A stretch of DNA of 51,814 nucleotides from assembly GCA_017561155.1 (NCBI GenBank), contig JAFZDP010000007.1, positions 1 to 51,814 on the forward strand, read 5' to 3'. Below the pieces are notes generated by a model that ran no database searches, was not told the origin of the DNA, and worked only from the letters and a program-made list of their open reading frames with translations. This DNA is from Bacteroidales bacterium (GTDB lineage Bacteria; Bacteroidota; Bacteroidia; Bacteroidales; P3). Within the stretch, counting starts at the first letter, position 1; each line of letters opens with the position of its first letter. Positions 40,861-50,248 of the stretch are shown here, one piece after another. Made by a program: the position numbers and the translations under genes.

Positions 40861-42570
40861 ATGAGATATGTCGCAAAAATTTCGTTCGTACTACTGTTCT
40901 TATTCTCAACTACATGTATGGGTGAAAACATATACAAGCATACGTTTAAAAAACTATCGCCCTATCTTGTTGTGCTCAGCAACAACACCAAAACAGATAG
41001 CATACTACTTAAATCCACGACAGTAGAAGCAGAAATAGTGAACAACGTTACCAACGTAAAAGTGCGACAAGTATATGTAAACATCTGCAATAGCACCCTC
41101 GATGCTATATACATATCCAACTTTGGGGTAAACACATGGGTTTATTCCACCACGATATACACCTCCAACAGTACAATACGGCGAAAGATTATAGAAAAAA
41201 GCACAGCCAAACATTTTCCTCATAGCACTTTAACTATAAACAACCACACGCCAAACGACCTTGTGATAGGTATACCTAATATTGAACCAAACGACAGCAT
41301 AGTAGTGGAATTACGCTACATAGAAACCCTTCAACCATCCAATGGCGAATACTTTGTTGTGTATCCCCAAATTATGATGCCTAAATATTTTGACACTCAA
41401 GAAGGAAAAATCATTCATTCTAAAACTGCCCCTTACTACAATTATCTACCCTCTCATAAATTCAACTACAACTTGACCATACATTCGGCTACGCCTATAG
41501 AGGATCTGAGATGCCATACCCACGCAATAGACGAGAAGTATAGCAATCCACACACCGCACATATTACACTTTGCAAAACTGACAAATACAGCACTCTGAA
41601 CGATTTAGTTATAAGCTATTCGCTTAGGGGAGTAAACATAAACTCCGGCATTATGCTATACGAAGGTGCCGACGAAAACTTTTTCTTATTCGCAACACAA
41701 CCTGCCGAAGAAACTGAAACAAGCAATACCGAAGCTGTGCTTCCCAACATAAACTTTGAGTGTCCGGACTTTGAAATATACGATACTATATCCTTTGCTA
41801 TTCCCGATGCAGAATCTACCCTACCCATTTTAATATGCGGAAAGTACAAAGGCAAACCATCCGGTACTATTACCGTTACAGGCAAAGTTGGGAATAAAAA
41901 CTACACTCGTAGCCTGAACATATCCGGCACTACCGCACATTCCCAGAACAAACCTATAGAATACCTATGGGCTGCCGAACGAATAAAACAACTTAAAAGC
42001 CAAGGTACTACCACTAAAACAGCCAACGAGATAAAACAATTGGGGCTGAAATATGATTTTGAAACAGAATATACTTCTACAGCAATTGAAACAGAACGAA
42101 TAGTAGAAAACGACGGAGCAACACAAACAGTCAAAGATACCACACTACAACCTAAAATAACTAACTTTGTAAAATGTGAGAGATTTATTCCTCAAATACT
42201 GAGAGACCCTCCAACGATTGGTTATAGAATAGACAAAAAAGACACCAATATATACCACGAAGTAGAACTACTTGAAAAACCCGTTTTCAAAGGTGATAAA
42301 GAAGCGCTAAACAGATTTATAACCAAAAAACTACGCTATCCGCAACAAGCAATAGATAGCAAAATAGAAGGCTATGTATTTGTAAGTTTCGTTGTAGAAA
42401 AGAATGGCAAGATAAGCAACATCCGAGTGCTAAAAGACATTGGCGGAGGCTGTGGCGACGAAGCTGTTCGAATAATCAAGGCTATGCCACGATGGAAACC
42501 CGGAGTTAATTGGGGGCAAAAATTCGTAAGAACAAAAGTCAAGTTAAGAATAAAATTCGATATAGACTAG
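40861..42570 (+). CDS. VIT-domain and TonB C-terminal-domain protein lacking VWA
   Basis: This 569-aa exported protein is a shortened paralogue of its downstream neighbour. It has a signal peptide (1-21) and a VIT domain (about 30-270). The segment LYEGADENFFLFATQP leads, after a 17-residue Glu/Thr linker, straight into the post-VWA region (FEIYD, GKYKGKPSGTI). About 190 residues, the whole VWA domain, are therefore missing. The C-terminus is a TonB_C domain (about 470-569) with RYPQQAIDSKIEGYVFVSF and IGGGCGDEA. Its upstream 50 bp resemble those of the next gene, which supports tandem duplication. With no MIDAS it cannot bind metal like its neighbour. Confidence 0.75.
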   Translation: MRYVAKISFVLLFLFSTTCMGENIYKHTFKKLSPYLVVLSNNTKTDSILLKSTTVEAEIVNNVTNVKVRQVYVNICNSTLDAIYISNFGVNTWVYSTTIYTSNSTIRRKIIEKSTAKHFPHSTLTINNHTPNDLVIGIPNIEPNDSIVVELRYIETLQPSNGEYFVVYPQIMMPKYFDTQEGKIIHSKTAPYYNYLPSHKFNYNLTIHSATPIEDLRCHTHAIDEKYSNPHTAHITLCKTDKYSTLNDLVISYSLRGVNINSGIMLYEGADENFFLFATQPAEETETSNTEAVLPNINFECPDFEIYDTISFAIPDAESTLPILICGKYKGKPSGTITVTGKVGNKNYTRSLNISGTTAHSQNKPIEYLWAAERIKQLKSQGTTTKTANEIKQLGLKYDFETEYTSTAIETERIVENDGATQTVKDTTLQPKITNFVKCERFIPQILRDPPTIGYRIDKKDTNIYHEVELLEKPVFKGDKEALNRFITKKLRYPQQAIDSKIEGYVFVSFVVEKNGKISNIRVLKDIGGGCGDEAVRIIKAMPRWKPGVNWGQKFVRTKVKLRIKFDID

Positions 42571-42655
42571 CATATAATCAAGATACAGAAACAAGATATC
42601 GGGCAATAATCAGCCATACAAATCGTTTATTAAAGAAATTATAATTCAAGGTATC

Positions 42656-45600
42656 ATGAAATATTCAGCCCATACAACATGTTTGCTACTATGCTTATTG
42701 GCAAGCTTTTTTACAAAAGCCGTAGCACAAGAAGAAGAATATCCCACCAAAACCCTTTCGCCATACTTTGTGGTGCTTAGCGACAACCCCGAAGTAGACC
42801 GACTGCCGCTGAAATCGACGGCAGCCGATGTAAAGATAGTGGGAACCATAGCCGATGTAAAAATAACACAGAAGTATGTAAACACCGGCACTACCACATT
42901 GGAAGCCATCTACACCTTTCCAATGTCGACCAAAGCCGCCGTTTACGGAATGACGATGACCATTGGCAACCGCAAGATTACAGCCCAAATAGAAGAAAAA
43001 CAAAAAGCACGACAAGACTATGAGACCGCCAAAGAGGAAGGCAAACGCGTTTCGCTATTAGAGCAAAACCGTCCTAATGTATTTACTATGAACACCGCAA
43101 ACATTATTCCGGGCGACACCATAGTGGTAGAACTAAACTACACCGAAGTACTTGTACCGGAAAAGGGCAACTATAGCTTTGTATACCCCACTGTAGTAGG
43201 TCCACGCTATAGCGGCAAAGAATCGGATCCGAAGAATCCCGACAACCAATTTGTAGAAAGTCCATATACCAAAGAAGGCATAATGCCTACCTACACTTTC
43301 GACTTCAGTATGAACATACACTCTGCCACACCTATAGAGAATGTAAGCGTTGCCACACACAAGATGGATGTGGACTACAAAGATATAAACCATATAGCAC
43401 TAGCGCTAAACAAGAACGAAAAGAATGGCGGTAACAGAGATTTGATAGTAAACTTCTCGCTACAAGGAAAAGAAATCGAATCGGGCGTAATGCTATACGA
43501 GGGCAAAGATGAGAACTTTTTCTTAATGATGGTGCAGCCACCTAAACGTGTGCTTAAAGAAGACATACCTCCACGCGAATACATATTTATTGTAGATGTG
43601 TCCGGTTCTATGCATGGCAAGCCACTAGATATATCCAAAAACTTGATGCGTAATTTGGTGCTTAACCTTAAGCCTACCGATATGTTCAACGTAGTATTAT
43701 TTTCGGGAAGATCGGCATTGCTAAACGAAACATCGTTACCTGCCAATGACGAGAACATCAGAAAAGCCATAGCATTTATAGACAAACAAGAAGGCTATGG
43801 TGGTACTGAGGTGTTGGGAGCATTAAGAATGGCAAATGCCATACCACGCACCAACGACGATGTAAGTCGCACCTTTGTGATAGCCACCGACGGATATGTA
43901 GATGTGGAACAAGAAGCATTCCGAATAATAAGAGAGAACAAACACAATACCAACTTCTTTGCTTTTGGTATAGGCAGCAGTGTGAACCGTCATCTGATAG
44001 AAGGCATGGCATTTGCCGGCAATGGCGAACCTATGTTTATAACTGATTTCAGCAATACCCGTGAGCAAGTGGAACGTTTCCGAAACTATATAAACACACC
44101 GGTACTTACACGCATAAAGGTTGAGAGCAAGAACTTTGACATATACGACATAGAACCCGCCGGCATTCCCGACCTAATGGCAGAACGCCCCATAGTGATA
44201 TTTGGAAAATACAAAGGAAAACCATCGGGCACTATAACCCTCACAGGTAAAACAGGACGCAAAAACTACCGCCAAACCTTTGACATATCCAAACTAACCG
44301 CCGACACTACAAACCAAGCCCTACGATACCTTTGGGCAAGAGAACGCATAAAGTATTTGGATTATATGGAAAATCCGGGCAGAGGTTGGTGGAGAAGTGA
44401 AAGAGATAGTTCTATATCCAAAGAAATAACACAACTTGGATTAAAATACGGTTTAATGACTAACTACACGTCTTTCATAGCCATAGATGAGGTTGTGGTG
44501 GAAAAAGACGGAAAGCAAGTAACCGTAAAACAACCATTACCCCTACCCGAAGGAGTATCGGAGCATGCTGTGGGAAGAGGTGAGGATGGTATGGTAAAGC
44601 ATGTTGGCTTTGCAGCAAAAAGAAGAACAAATTCTGTTAATGGTATTACAGTCGTAGAAGATGCTCTTTCAATAACAGAAGAATACAAGGATATACCAGC
44701 AGAAGAAGAAATATTTACAGTAGAAGAAATACAACCACAATTTCCGGGTGGCGAAGATTCGCTTTACAACTTTATTACCACCCATCTTCGTTATCCACAA
44801 GTAGCCAAGGACAATGCTATAGAAGGACGTGTATTTATAACATTCGTAATAGAAACAGATGGAAGCATTACAAACGTAAGAATCCTAAGAGATATAGGCG
44901 GTGGTTGTGGAAAAGAAGCAAAACGAGTAGTTGAAATGATGCCTAAATGGATACCCGGCAAACAAAACGGAAAACCGGTAAGAGTTCAATTTAATCTACC
45001 TGTAACATTCGAACTTAATGAAGAAGATAAAGCCAAGACTATAGATGACTTCCCATTTCTAAAGAATGACTCCGTTTCAAATAATACTGTAATAAGAGTA
45101 ATATTTCATTTAGATCAACTTCAGGAAGAAAAAGAACAGACAGAACCTGAGGACACTGTAGAAGAGTATGTAGAAGAAGATCTCTTTATTGAAATAGAAG
45201 TACAACCACAATTTCCGGGTGGCGAAGATTCGCTTTACAACTTTATCTACTCCAACCTGCGTTATCCGCAATCGGCTATGCGTTATAAATTAGAAGGACG
45301 TGTATTTATAACATTCGTAGTAGAAAAAGATGGCAGCATTACTAACGTAAGAATCCTAAGAGATATTGGTGGAGGTTGTGGACAAGAGGCAAAAAGAGTA
45401 GTTGAAATGATGCCTAAATGGATACCCGGCAAACAAAATGGGAAACCGGTAAGAGTACAATATAATCTACCTGTAACATTCAAACTTAATGAAGAAGATA
45501 AGGCCAAAACTATAGATGCTACTTCAGACTCTATTTCAAATAATACAACAGAGATGATAGATGTATTCCCTGCCAATGAGGTTATACCATTTTATCAACC

Positions 45601-46015
45601 AAATGGAGAAAAAGGAGTGACCGGATTCCAAAACATAATAGAATTTCAAAATATAACAGATATGTCCAAATCTGACGAAGAAACAGAAATCATTCTATCT
45701 ATCGACCCTGTAGAAACACAACCACAATTTCCGGGTGGCGACGATTCGCTTTACAGCTTTATCTACTCCAACCTACGCTATCCGCAGGAGGCTATAGACA
45801 ACGGCATAGAAGGACGTGTATATATAACATTCGCAATAGAAAAAGATGGAAGCATAACAGGTATAAAGCTACTTAGAGACATCGGCTATGGCTGTGGCGA
45901 GGAAGCAATGCGAATAGTACGAATGATGCCTAAATGGACTCCGGGTAAAGATCATTTGGGCAATATAATAAGAATACAATATAATATGCCTATAAGATTC
46001 GAGTTCAAACAATAA
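42656..46015 (+). CDS. VIT-VWA protein with three TonB C-terminal-like domains
   Basis: This 1119-aa exported protein has a signal peptide (1-25), a VIT domain (about 30-275) and a VWA domain (about 305-485) with the MIDAS motif DVSGSMHG (D314, S316, S318). Three TonB_C-like modules follow near residues 690-790, 848-950 and 1020-1117. Each begins QPQFPGG and contains RYPQ, EGRV, IRDIG-like and GCG segments. VIT-VWA proteins bind ligands or matrix, and TonB_C normally docks with outer-membrane receptors, so this may link surface adhesion with receptors. The first two modules are nearly identical in DNA, showing recent internal duplication. A terminator follows. Confidence 0.82.
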   Translation: MKYSAHTTCLLLCLLASFFTKAVAQEEEYPTKTLSPYFVVLSDNPEVDRLPLKSTAADVKIVGTIADVKITQKYVNTGTTTLEAIYTFPMSTKAAVYGMTMTIGNRKITAQIEEKQKARQDYETAKEEGKRVSLLEQNRPNVFTMNTANIIPGDTIVVELNYTEVLVPEKGNYSFVYPTVVGPRYSGKESDPKNPDNQFVESPYTKEGIMPTYTFDFSMNIHSATPIENVSVATHKMDVDYKDINHIALALNKNEKNGGNRDLIVNFSLQGKEIESGVMLYEGKDENFFLMMVQPPKRVLKEDIPPREYIFIVDVSGSMHGKPLDISKNLMRNLVLNLKPTDMFNVVLFSGRSALLNETSLPANDENIRKAIAFIDKQEGYGGTEVLGALRMANAIPRTNDDVSRTFVIATDGYVDVEQEAFRIIRENKHNTNFFAFGIGSSVNRHLIEGMAFAGNGEPMFITDFSNTREQVERFRNYINTPVLTRIKVESKNFDIYDIEPAGIPDLMAERPIVIFGKYKGKPSGTITLTGKTGRKNYRQTFDISKLTADTTNQALRYLWARERIKYLDYMENPGRGWWRSERDSSISKEITQLGLKYGLMTNYTSFIAIDEVVVEKDGKQVTVKQPLPLPEGVSEHAVGRGEDGMVKHVGFAAKRRTNSVNGITVVEDALSITEEYKDIPAEEEIFTVEEIQPQFPGGEDSLYNFITTHLRYPQVAKDNAIEGRVFITFVIETDGSITNVRILRDIGGGCGKEAKRVVEMMPKWIPGKQNGKPVRVQFNLPVTFELNEEDKAKTIDDFPFLKNDSVSNNTVIRVIFHLDQLQEEKEQTEPEDTVEEYVEEDLFIEIEVQPQFPGGEDSLYNFIYSNLRYPQSAMRYKLEGRVFITFVVEKDGSITNVRILRDIGGGCGQEAKRVVEMMPKWIPGKQNGKPVRVQYNLPVTFKLNEEDKAKTIDATSDSISNNTTEMIDVFPANEVIPFYQPNGEKGVTGFQNIIEFQNITDMSKSDEETEIILSIDPVETQPQFPGGDDSLYSFIYSNLRYPQEAIDNGIEGRVYITFAIEKDGSITGIKLLRDIGYGCGEEAMRIVRMMPKWTPGKDHLGNIIRIQYNMPIRFEFKQ
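44732..46005 (+). repeat. Three internal TonB_C coding repeats
   Basis: Units begin at about 44732, 45202 and 45718, each with CAACCACAATTTCCGGGTGG. The first two share long identical stretches; the third is more diverged. Confidence 0.8.
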
Positions 46016-46029
46016 TCTAAACAACAATC

Positions 46030-46059
46030 AGCCTTCATCCGCAGTTGCGAATGAAGGCT
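46030..46059. terminator. Terminator between converging genes
   Basis: Arms AGCCTTCAT and ATGAAGGCT with an internally paired loop lie just after the VIT-VWA gene. Confidence 0.7.
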
Positions 46060-46150
46060 TCTTATATATACACCCAAAATACAAAGAAATCTTTCTTTAT
46101 CACGAAATAGGAATTACACCGGTCTATTCTGTTATTCCCCTTTTTGTTTT

Positions 46151-46762
46151 TTATTCCGACATCAATTCCTTTATCCTTTCCTTCTGCTTTTTGAAGAAAT
46201 ATCGAGTGGTAAAAATATTAATCACTGTCGACAAAACAGCTACCAACACCCATATAATCCAAACATTACTATTCTCAAAAGCATCGAAGAAGTCTACTCC
46301 GAACGCAACAAACAACAGCGGCGGAATGGCTATAAGAGTAAGTGGTATCTTAATATAAAAAGTATATATATGATTCCACTGATGTTGAGCCGAAAATACC
46401 GCAGTAGCCTTAGCCACTTGCCCGAGAGAATATTTTATAGGATTCATCTTCCTGATAGTAAAAAACATCCTAAATGCTATCCACACACGAACGATGGTGA
46501 CAAGCAAGACAATAAAATAAAGAATTGCATACCTTATATCTGCCATGTATGTAGCTATCCAGCAAGCTACAAACAACATCAAGGCTATACTTCCATAAAC
46601 ACCTGCATAAATACGCATATACATACGTTCGTAACTACTCTTGGCATTAGCAATTTGCCTTATGTCTATACCACAATTTTTCTTGTCCGAACCATGTGAT
46701 GAAACATCTTTCTCTTGCCATTTTTTTCGCAACAAATCTATATCGTAACTACTCTGTTTCAT
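46151..46762 (-). CDS. Four-helix membrane protein next to ECF sigma factor
   Basis: This 203-aa inner-membrane protein has a polar N-terminus of about 50 residues with IDIRQIANAKSSYERMY, then four hydrophobic helices in two pairs (about 52-75, 78-100, 138-160, 165-188), and a basic tail. It overlaps the sigma-factor gene by 14 nt. The cytosolic N-terminus followed by membrane helices is a plausible anti-sigma layout, although no known anti-sigma motif is visible. The family is not recognised. Confidence 0.65.
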   Translation of the reverse strand: MKQSSYDIDLLRKKWQEKDVSSHGSDKKNCGIDIRQIANAKSSYERMYMRIYAGVYGSIALMLFVACWIATYMADIRYAILYFIVLLVTIVRVWIAFRMFFTIRKMNPIKYSLGQVAKATAVFSAQHQWNHIYTFYIKIPLTLIAIPPLLFVAFGVDFFDAFENSNVWIIWVLVAVLSTVINIFTTRYFFKKQKERIKELMSE

Positions 46763-47267
46763 GTATTTTTTTCAGTTTCTGTTTTAATCTATGTATTTTA
46801 ACTCCCACATTCGAAATAGATATATCAAGCATTTCTGCTATATCTTTTTCCGAATATCCATCAATGTAAAGATATGCCAAGGCCTGCTCTTGCGGTGTCA
46901 GTTTGGATATAAGGCTGTAAAGTTCTTTTAGCAACTCGTCGTCCTGATCTTGAGCTATCCACTCGTCCATCTTGCTGGGATAAGTCTCAAATGTTGTATT
47001 TCTAAACAGTGTTCGATACTGAGATATTACAGCATTCAAACATATACGATACACCCACGCCGATTCTCCTTTCTGATAATCATACGACCGGTAGGCTTTC
47101 CAAAGATTAATGACACTTTCTTGATACAAATCTTTCACTCTTGCAGTATTGTTGTGAGAAAAAGCCATACATATCTTATAAATCATTCTTTCATATTTGG
47201 CCAAAAGATTTATAAACTCTGTCTCCGGGTTGCCTTCTTTCAATACAGTTCTTTTTTTCTTTGTCAT
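46749..47267 (-). CDS. ECF-type RNA polymerase sigma factor
   Basis: This 172-aa protein has sigma region 2 (about 25-90: DLYQESVINLWKAYRSYD and WVYRICLNAVISQYR) and region 4 (about 118-168: LTPQEQALAYLYIDGYSEKDIAEMLDISISNVGVKIHRLKQKL) with a helix-turn-helix. It is clearly different in sequence from the sigma factor at 1.5-2.0 kb. It sits between a lipoprotein gene and a four-helix membrane protein gene and converges on the VIT-VWA pair. I see no shared promoter sequence that would define its targets. Confidence 0.9.
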   Translation of the reverse strand: MTKKKRTVLKEGNPETEFINLLAKYERMIYKICMAFSHNNTARVKDLYQESVINLWKAYRSYDYQKGESAWVYRICLNAVISQYRTLFRNTTFETYPSKMDEWIAQDQDDELLKELYSLISKLTPQEQALAYLYIDGYSEKDIAEMLDISISNVGVKIHRLKQKLKKIHETE

Positions 47268-47304
47268 CGCTTATCAAAAAAAGAAAACATCGTTAAACAA
47301 ATTG

Positions 47305-47739
47305 CTATTTCACACTATCATTTACAATATATGTCAAACAACTATATCCCGGTCTATATTCTATCACATTATACATGGAATTTTCAAAATTATATGGTCC
47401 CTCAAGGGTATCTATTGATGTATATTTCAACGTATCGCCATCAGAAAAAGAAAACATTATGCTATCGCCATAAAGATAGGACTTCACATGTTCTACTATT
47501 TGTTTTTCAGAGGTATTACCCAAACTGTTGTCTACCAAAATTGTTATTGTATCTTTCGGTGGCACAACAATCCCATCTCGATAACTTCGATAAAGGAAAA
47601 CCGTAGTATCCAACAAATTTAGCTTAAGCTCGGCATCTGTATTGTTTACAACATGATACTCTTCAAAATATTCAGGGTCGCAACCCACGTTTACAGCCAC
47701 AACTGCACAAAGGCATAGCATACTTATTAGTCTTTTCAT
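47305..47739 (-). CDS. Lipoprotein upstream of ECF sigma factor
   Basis: This 144-aa protein has a lipoprotein signal with lipobox VNVGC (Cys20), followed by DPEYFEEYHVVNNT and a beta-rich domain with several Asp/Thr turns. It ends 37 nt before the sigma factor and may be the first gene of a three-gene unit. A role as an envelope sensor for the sigma factor is possible from position only. The family is unknown. Confidence 0.65.
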   Translation of the reverse strand: MKRLISMLCLCAVVAVNVGCDPEYFEEYHVVNNTDAELKLNLLDTTVFLYRSYRDGIVVPPKDTITILVDNSLGNTSEKQIVEHVKSYLYGDSIMFSFSDGDTLKYTSIDTLEGPYNFENSMYNVIEYRPGYSCLTYIVNDSVK

Positions 47740-47945
47740 ATTTTATATCTTTTTTTGTATAAGTACTATATTATACGCAAAAAAGATTCTTTTCTTACAA
47801 ACAGATTTACAAAATGAAAAAAAATATTGCAGCCATCACAGGCAACTCCGACATATACAAAGCTTTACAAAAGTTTTTTTTCTGCAATAATATAGTCATT
47901 ATCCCAAATCTGTTGTTCAAAAATATGCCTATTTGCTTTTCGGCT

Positions 47946-48422
47946 TTATATCCCCAACAACGATTTGTCGGGCAAATCGGAATGATATTCAAAACGCTGC
48001 TCCTCCTTTACCAACGAAAAACAACAATGCTGCATACCATTGGTAACAAACAGATATGGAACATCTAAAACAAGATTGTACCTGCCGGCTTGGTCGAATG
48101 TTTTTTGCGAAATAGGCACCGACGGTTGCTTGCACTCTACCAGTAGCATCGGCTTCAACCCCTTGTTATACACAACAATATCGCATCGCCTCGAAAGGTT
48201 GTTTACCACTATTGCCCCTTCTACCTGCATAAGCTCCAACGGATAACCCTTGCAAAAATGCAGATACGCCACCACATGCTGACGTACCCACTCTTCGGGA
48301 GTGAGTGCCACATAGCGTTTCCGCACGGGGTCGAATACCTCGTACCGTCCGTTATTCTTCCTTATCTTAAACTTAAAGGCAGGAAAATTAAGGGCAGGAT
48401 ACATATCGTTGCTACTGCTCAT
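47946..48422 (-). CDS. Type I restriction HsdR N-terminal-like domain protein
   Basis: This protein of about 158 aa carries an isolated HSDR_N-type PD-(D/E)xK nuclease fold: PEEWVRQHVVAYL, then EGAIVVNNLSRRCDIVVYN with the motif Asp, then the LLVECK strand with Glu and Lys, and a C-terminal region through YLFVTNGMQH. No HsdM, HsdS or helicase domain is nearby, so it is an orphan. Such stand-alone proteins are common in Bacteroidetes and are unproven as nucleases. The frame could extend to 48485, but MSSSNDMYPALNF at 48422 gives the typical start. A TAACTTTG element lies at 48532-48539. Confidence 0.8.
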   Translation of the reverse strand: MSSSNDMYPALNFPAFKFKIRKNNGRYEVFDPVRKRYVALTPEEWVRQHVVAYLHFCKGYPLELMQVEGAIVVNNLSRRCDIVVYNKGLKPMLLVECKQPSVPISQKTFDQAGRYNLVLDVPYLFVTNGMQHCCFSLVKEEQRFEYHSDLPDKSLLGI

Positions 48423-48531
48423 TGTATATACTTTATCATTTTTTGTCCTACATATAATCCTATTCGCACACGAAAAAAACATCATGCTATCAAAGCATTA
48501 CAACCACTGTATGTTTTCATGCTTCGGCATG

Positions 48532-48539
48532 CAAAGTTA
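48532..48539 (-). promoter_or_regulatory. HsdR-N gene -7 element
   Basis: TAACTTTG on the minus strand fits TAnnTTTG and predicts a leader of about 100 nt. Confidence 0.45.
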
Positions 48540-48572
48540 GGAAGATTTTTTGAATTTGCACAGAAAAAAAAG

Positions 48573-48601
48573 AAAGGATACTTCTAAAAAAAGTATCCTT
48601 T
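48573..48601 (-). terminator. Terminator of the rubrerythrin-like gene
   Basis: Perfect 11-bp arms AAAGGATACTT and AAGTATCCTTT with a T-rich tail on the minus strand. Confidence 0.75.
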
Positions 48602-48678
48602 ATCAAAAAGAAGAAAATATTTAAAACAACTTCTAGAAATTGGTTTGCTTAGCTGTTTTTTTTGGTATAAGTAGTCCT

Positions 48679-49350
48679 TTAGTTTTTCACTACAATAAAG
48701 TCATCTTCCACCACCCCACACATTCCGCAGCTGTTTGTTCCCGATGTGGAAATCGAGTCGGCTATGCTTCCACATTGCGGACACACAAACCATACTTCCG
48801 ACACTTCGGTATCGTTGCCGTTCTTCGACACTGTTTCCAACACCGCCATGCCATAATTTTTGTCATTGGCACGGGCATCAGCAGCCCATTGCAAGGTAGT
48901 TACCACCATCGAGTCGCCGGCCAAAACAGCTTGTTCTATGTAGTTTGGATAAACAATAGTTATCTGATATTCGTCGTCGTTTATGCTTTGTTTCAAGTTT
49001 TCGGGTGTCGATTTTGGCACTACTTTTTTAGGAGCAGGACGAGCAGGCAACTTGGTGGTATCCACCATCTTTGCCAACACTGCTTTGTGCTTTTCGGCTC
49101 GTAGCGAGTCGGCTTTGGCTTTGGCAGTAAACAACTTCGCCACATTGTTGTGTTTTTCGGCAGCAGCTTTTTCCGAATATGCTTTATTGTTTGCACTCGA
49201 TTGTTCTTCGGCTACAATAACGTACTGTATGTTTTCTACCATTACCGAATCCTGTGCATTACAAGCCATCTGATTTTTAGGATTATGTTTGCACGACAAG
49301 GCAAACAACGATGTTGCAACAATAGCAACACTTAAAACTGTTCTCTTCAT
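48679..49350 (-). CDS. Rubrerythrin-like lipoprotein with degenerate diiron site
   Basis: This 223-aa protein has a lipoprotein signal (lipobox LFALSC, Cys20) and then a ferritin-like four-helix region that follows rubrerythrin closely in layout (NNVAKLF, STPENLKQSI, YPNYIEQA). It ends in a rubredoxin-type knuckle CPQCG...CGMCG (Cys190, 193, 208, 211). The expected diiron ligands look mostly replaced: the ExxH of helix 2 reads DSLR (81-84), the helix-3 pair reads D-D-E-Y-Q, and the helix-4 ExxH reads RAND. Rubrerythrins reduce peroxide in the cytosol, so an envelope-anchored version without the diiron site would have another role. The start at 49350 gives a proper signal peptide. Confidence 0.7.
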   Translation of the reverse strand: MKRTVLSVAIVATSLFALSCKHNPKNQMACNAQDSVMVENIQYVIVAEEQSSANNKAYSEKAAAEKHNNVAKLFTAKAKADSLRAEKHKAVLAKMVDTTKLPARPAPKKVVPKSTPENLKQSINDDEYQITIVYPNYIEQAVLAGDSMVVTTLQWAADARANDKNYGMAVLETVSKNGNDTEVSEVWFVCPQCGSIADSISTSGTNSCGMCGVVEDDFIVVKN

Positions 49351-49468
49351 TGTTTCTATTTGTATTAAGGTTTTTATCAGATGTAAAAACACTCAACACC
49401 TTGTTTTGTTTCCTGCAAACTGCTAAAAAAAGTTTTTCCAAAACCATACTCATACCAATCGCAATTGC

Positions 49469-50230
49469 CTAATACTTCGAGCTGTGAAAATGTTTTCCAT
49501 ATAGCGAATAGTACATCTCCAAATATCGCAATTCCCAATATCTTGCAATCTGTTTGGACGAATATAATTCAGATACATCGAAATTTCCTTCGATAAAAAA
49601 ATGTTCTATCACTATAATACTTGATTCCATGTCAATACTTTGCTCTATACTCCTATCATACAACAACACATTATCCCACTCCATAGATGTTCTCATGTCA
49701 TTCCATTCTTCAATAGTCAAAACCATATATAAACTCATTGTATCTATGTTTTTTGTCATTTGCCTACATCTAAGTTCTTTGTATAAACTATAATTATTTT
49801 GTGTGTCGTTTTCAATGTCCCAAGGGATAGGAAACATAAGATTATTTTTATCGTAAGGAGAATAATATCTTTCATATACTATACATTTAGCTGTTACCAA
49901 CATTATAGAATCGTTGCATATAGGAGTATATTTACAATACGATGACTCTGCAAAACTGTCCATCTCAATTATTCTACACAGATAATAGCAACCCAACTCT
50001 TTATTAGAAAATCCTCGTCGGTAAGTGTACCGAAATGTATCCATCTCTGTAATGCACCATTCAGGATACTGCAATATTCCACATCCCTGTTTATCTTTCC
50101 AAAATTGGTCGTAGTCTTTAGGGATAAACGAATTCGATGTAGAGTCAGCCACTTCTTTGCCCCCATTCTGCGAATAGGAACAACCATAACCGACAACTAA
50201 CAACAATAATATCAAAAAATTATTCTTCAT
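49469..50230 (-). CDS. Lipoprotein downstream of Rhs fragment, function unknown
   Basis: This 253-aa protein has an export signal with a lipobox-like VVGYGC (Cys17). A soluble domain with several Cys (including CGILQYPEWC, CYYLC and CKYTPIC) and many Tyr follows. It starts 18 nt after the previous lipoprotein gene and is the third gene in a tight string beginning with the Rhs fragment. Position suggests an immunity or accessory protein, but no known immunity family is recognised. Confidence 0.6.
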   Translation of the reverse strand: MKNNFLILLLLVVGYGCSYSQNGGKEVADSTSNSFIPKDYDQFWKDKQGCGILQYPEWCITEMDTFRYTYRRGFSNKELGCYYLCRIIEMDSFAESSYCKYTPICNDSIMLVTAKCIVYERYYSPYDKNNLMFPIPWDIENDTQNNYSLYKELRCRQMTKNIDTMSLYMVLTIEEWNDMRTSMEWDNVLLYDRSIEQSIDMESSIIVIEHFFIEGNFDVSELYSSKQIARYWELRYLEMYYSLYGKHFHSSKY

Positions 50231-50248
50231 AACCTATAGATGGATTTA

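Noticed and set aside
47814-48068. Small plus-strand frame beginning MKKNIAAITGN
   Set aside because: Most of it lies antisense to the HsdR-N gene and its end has shadow-like composition; no promoter or family support.
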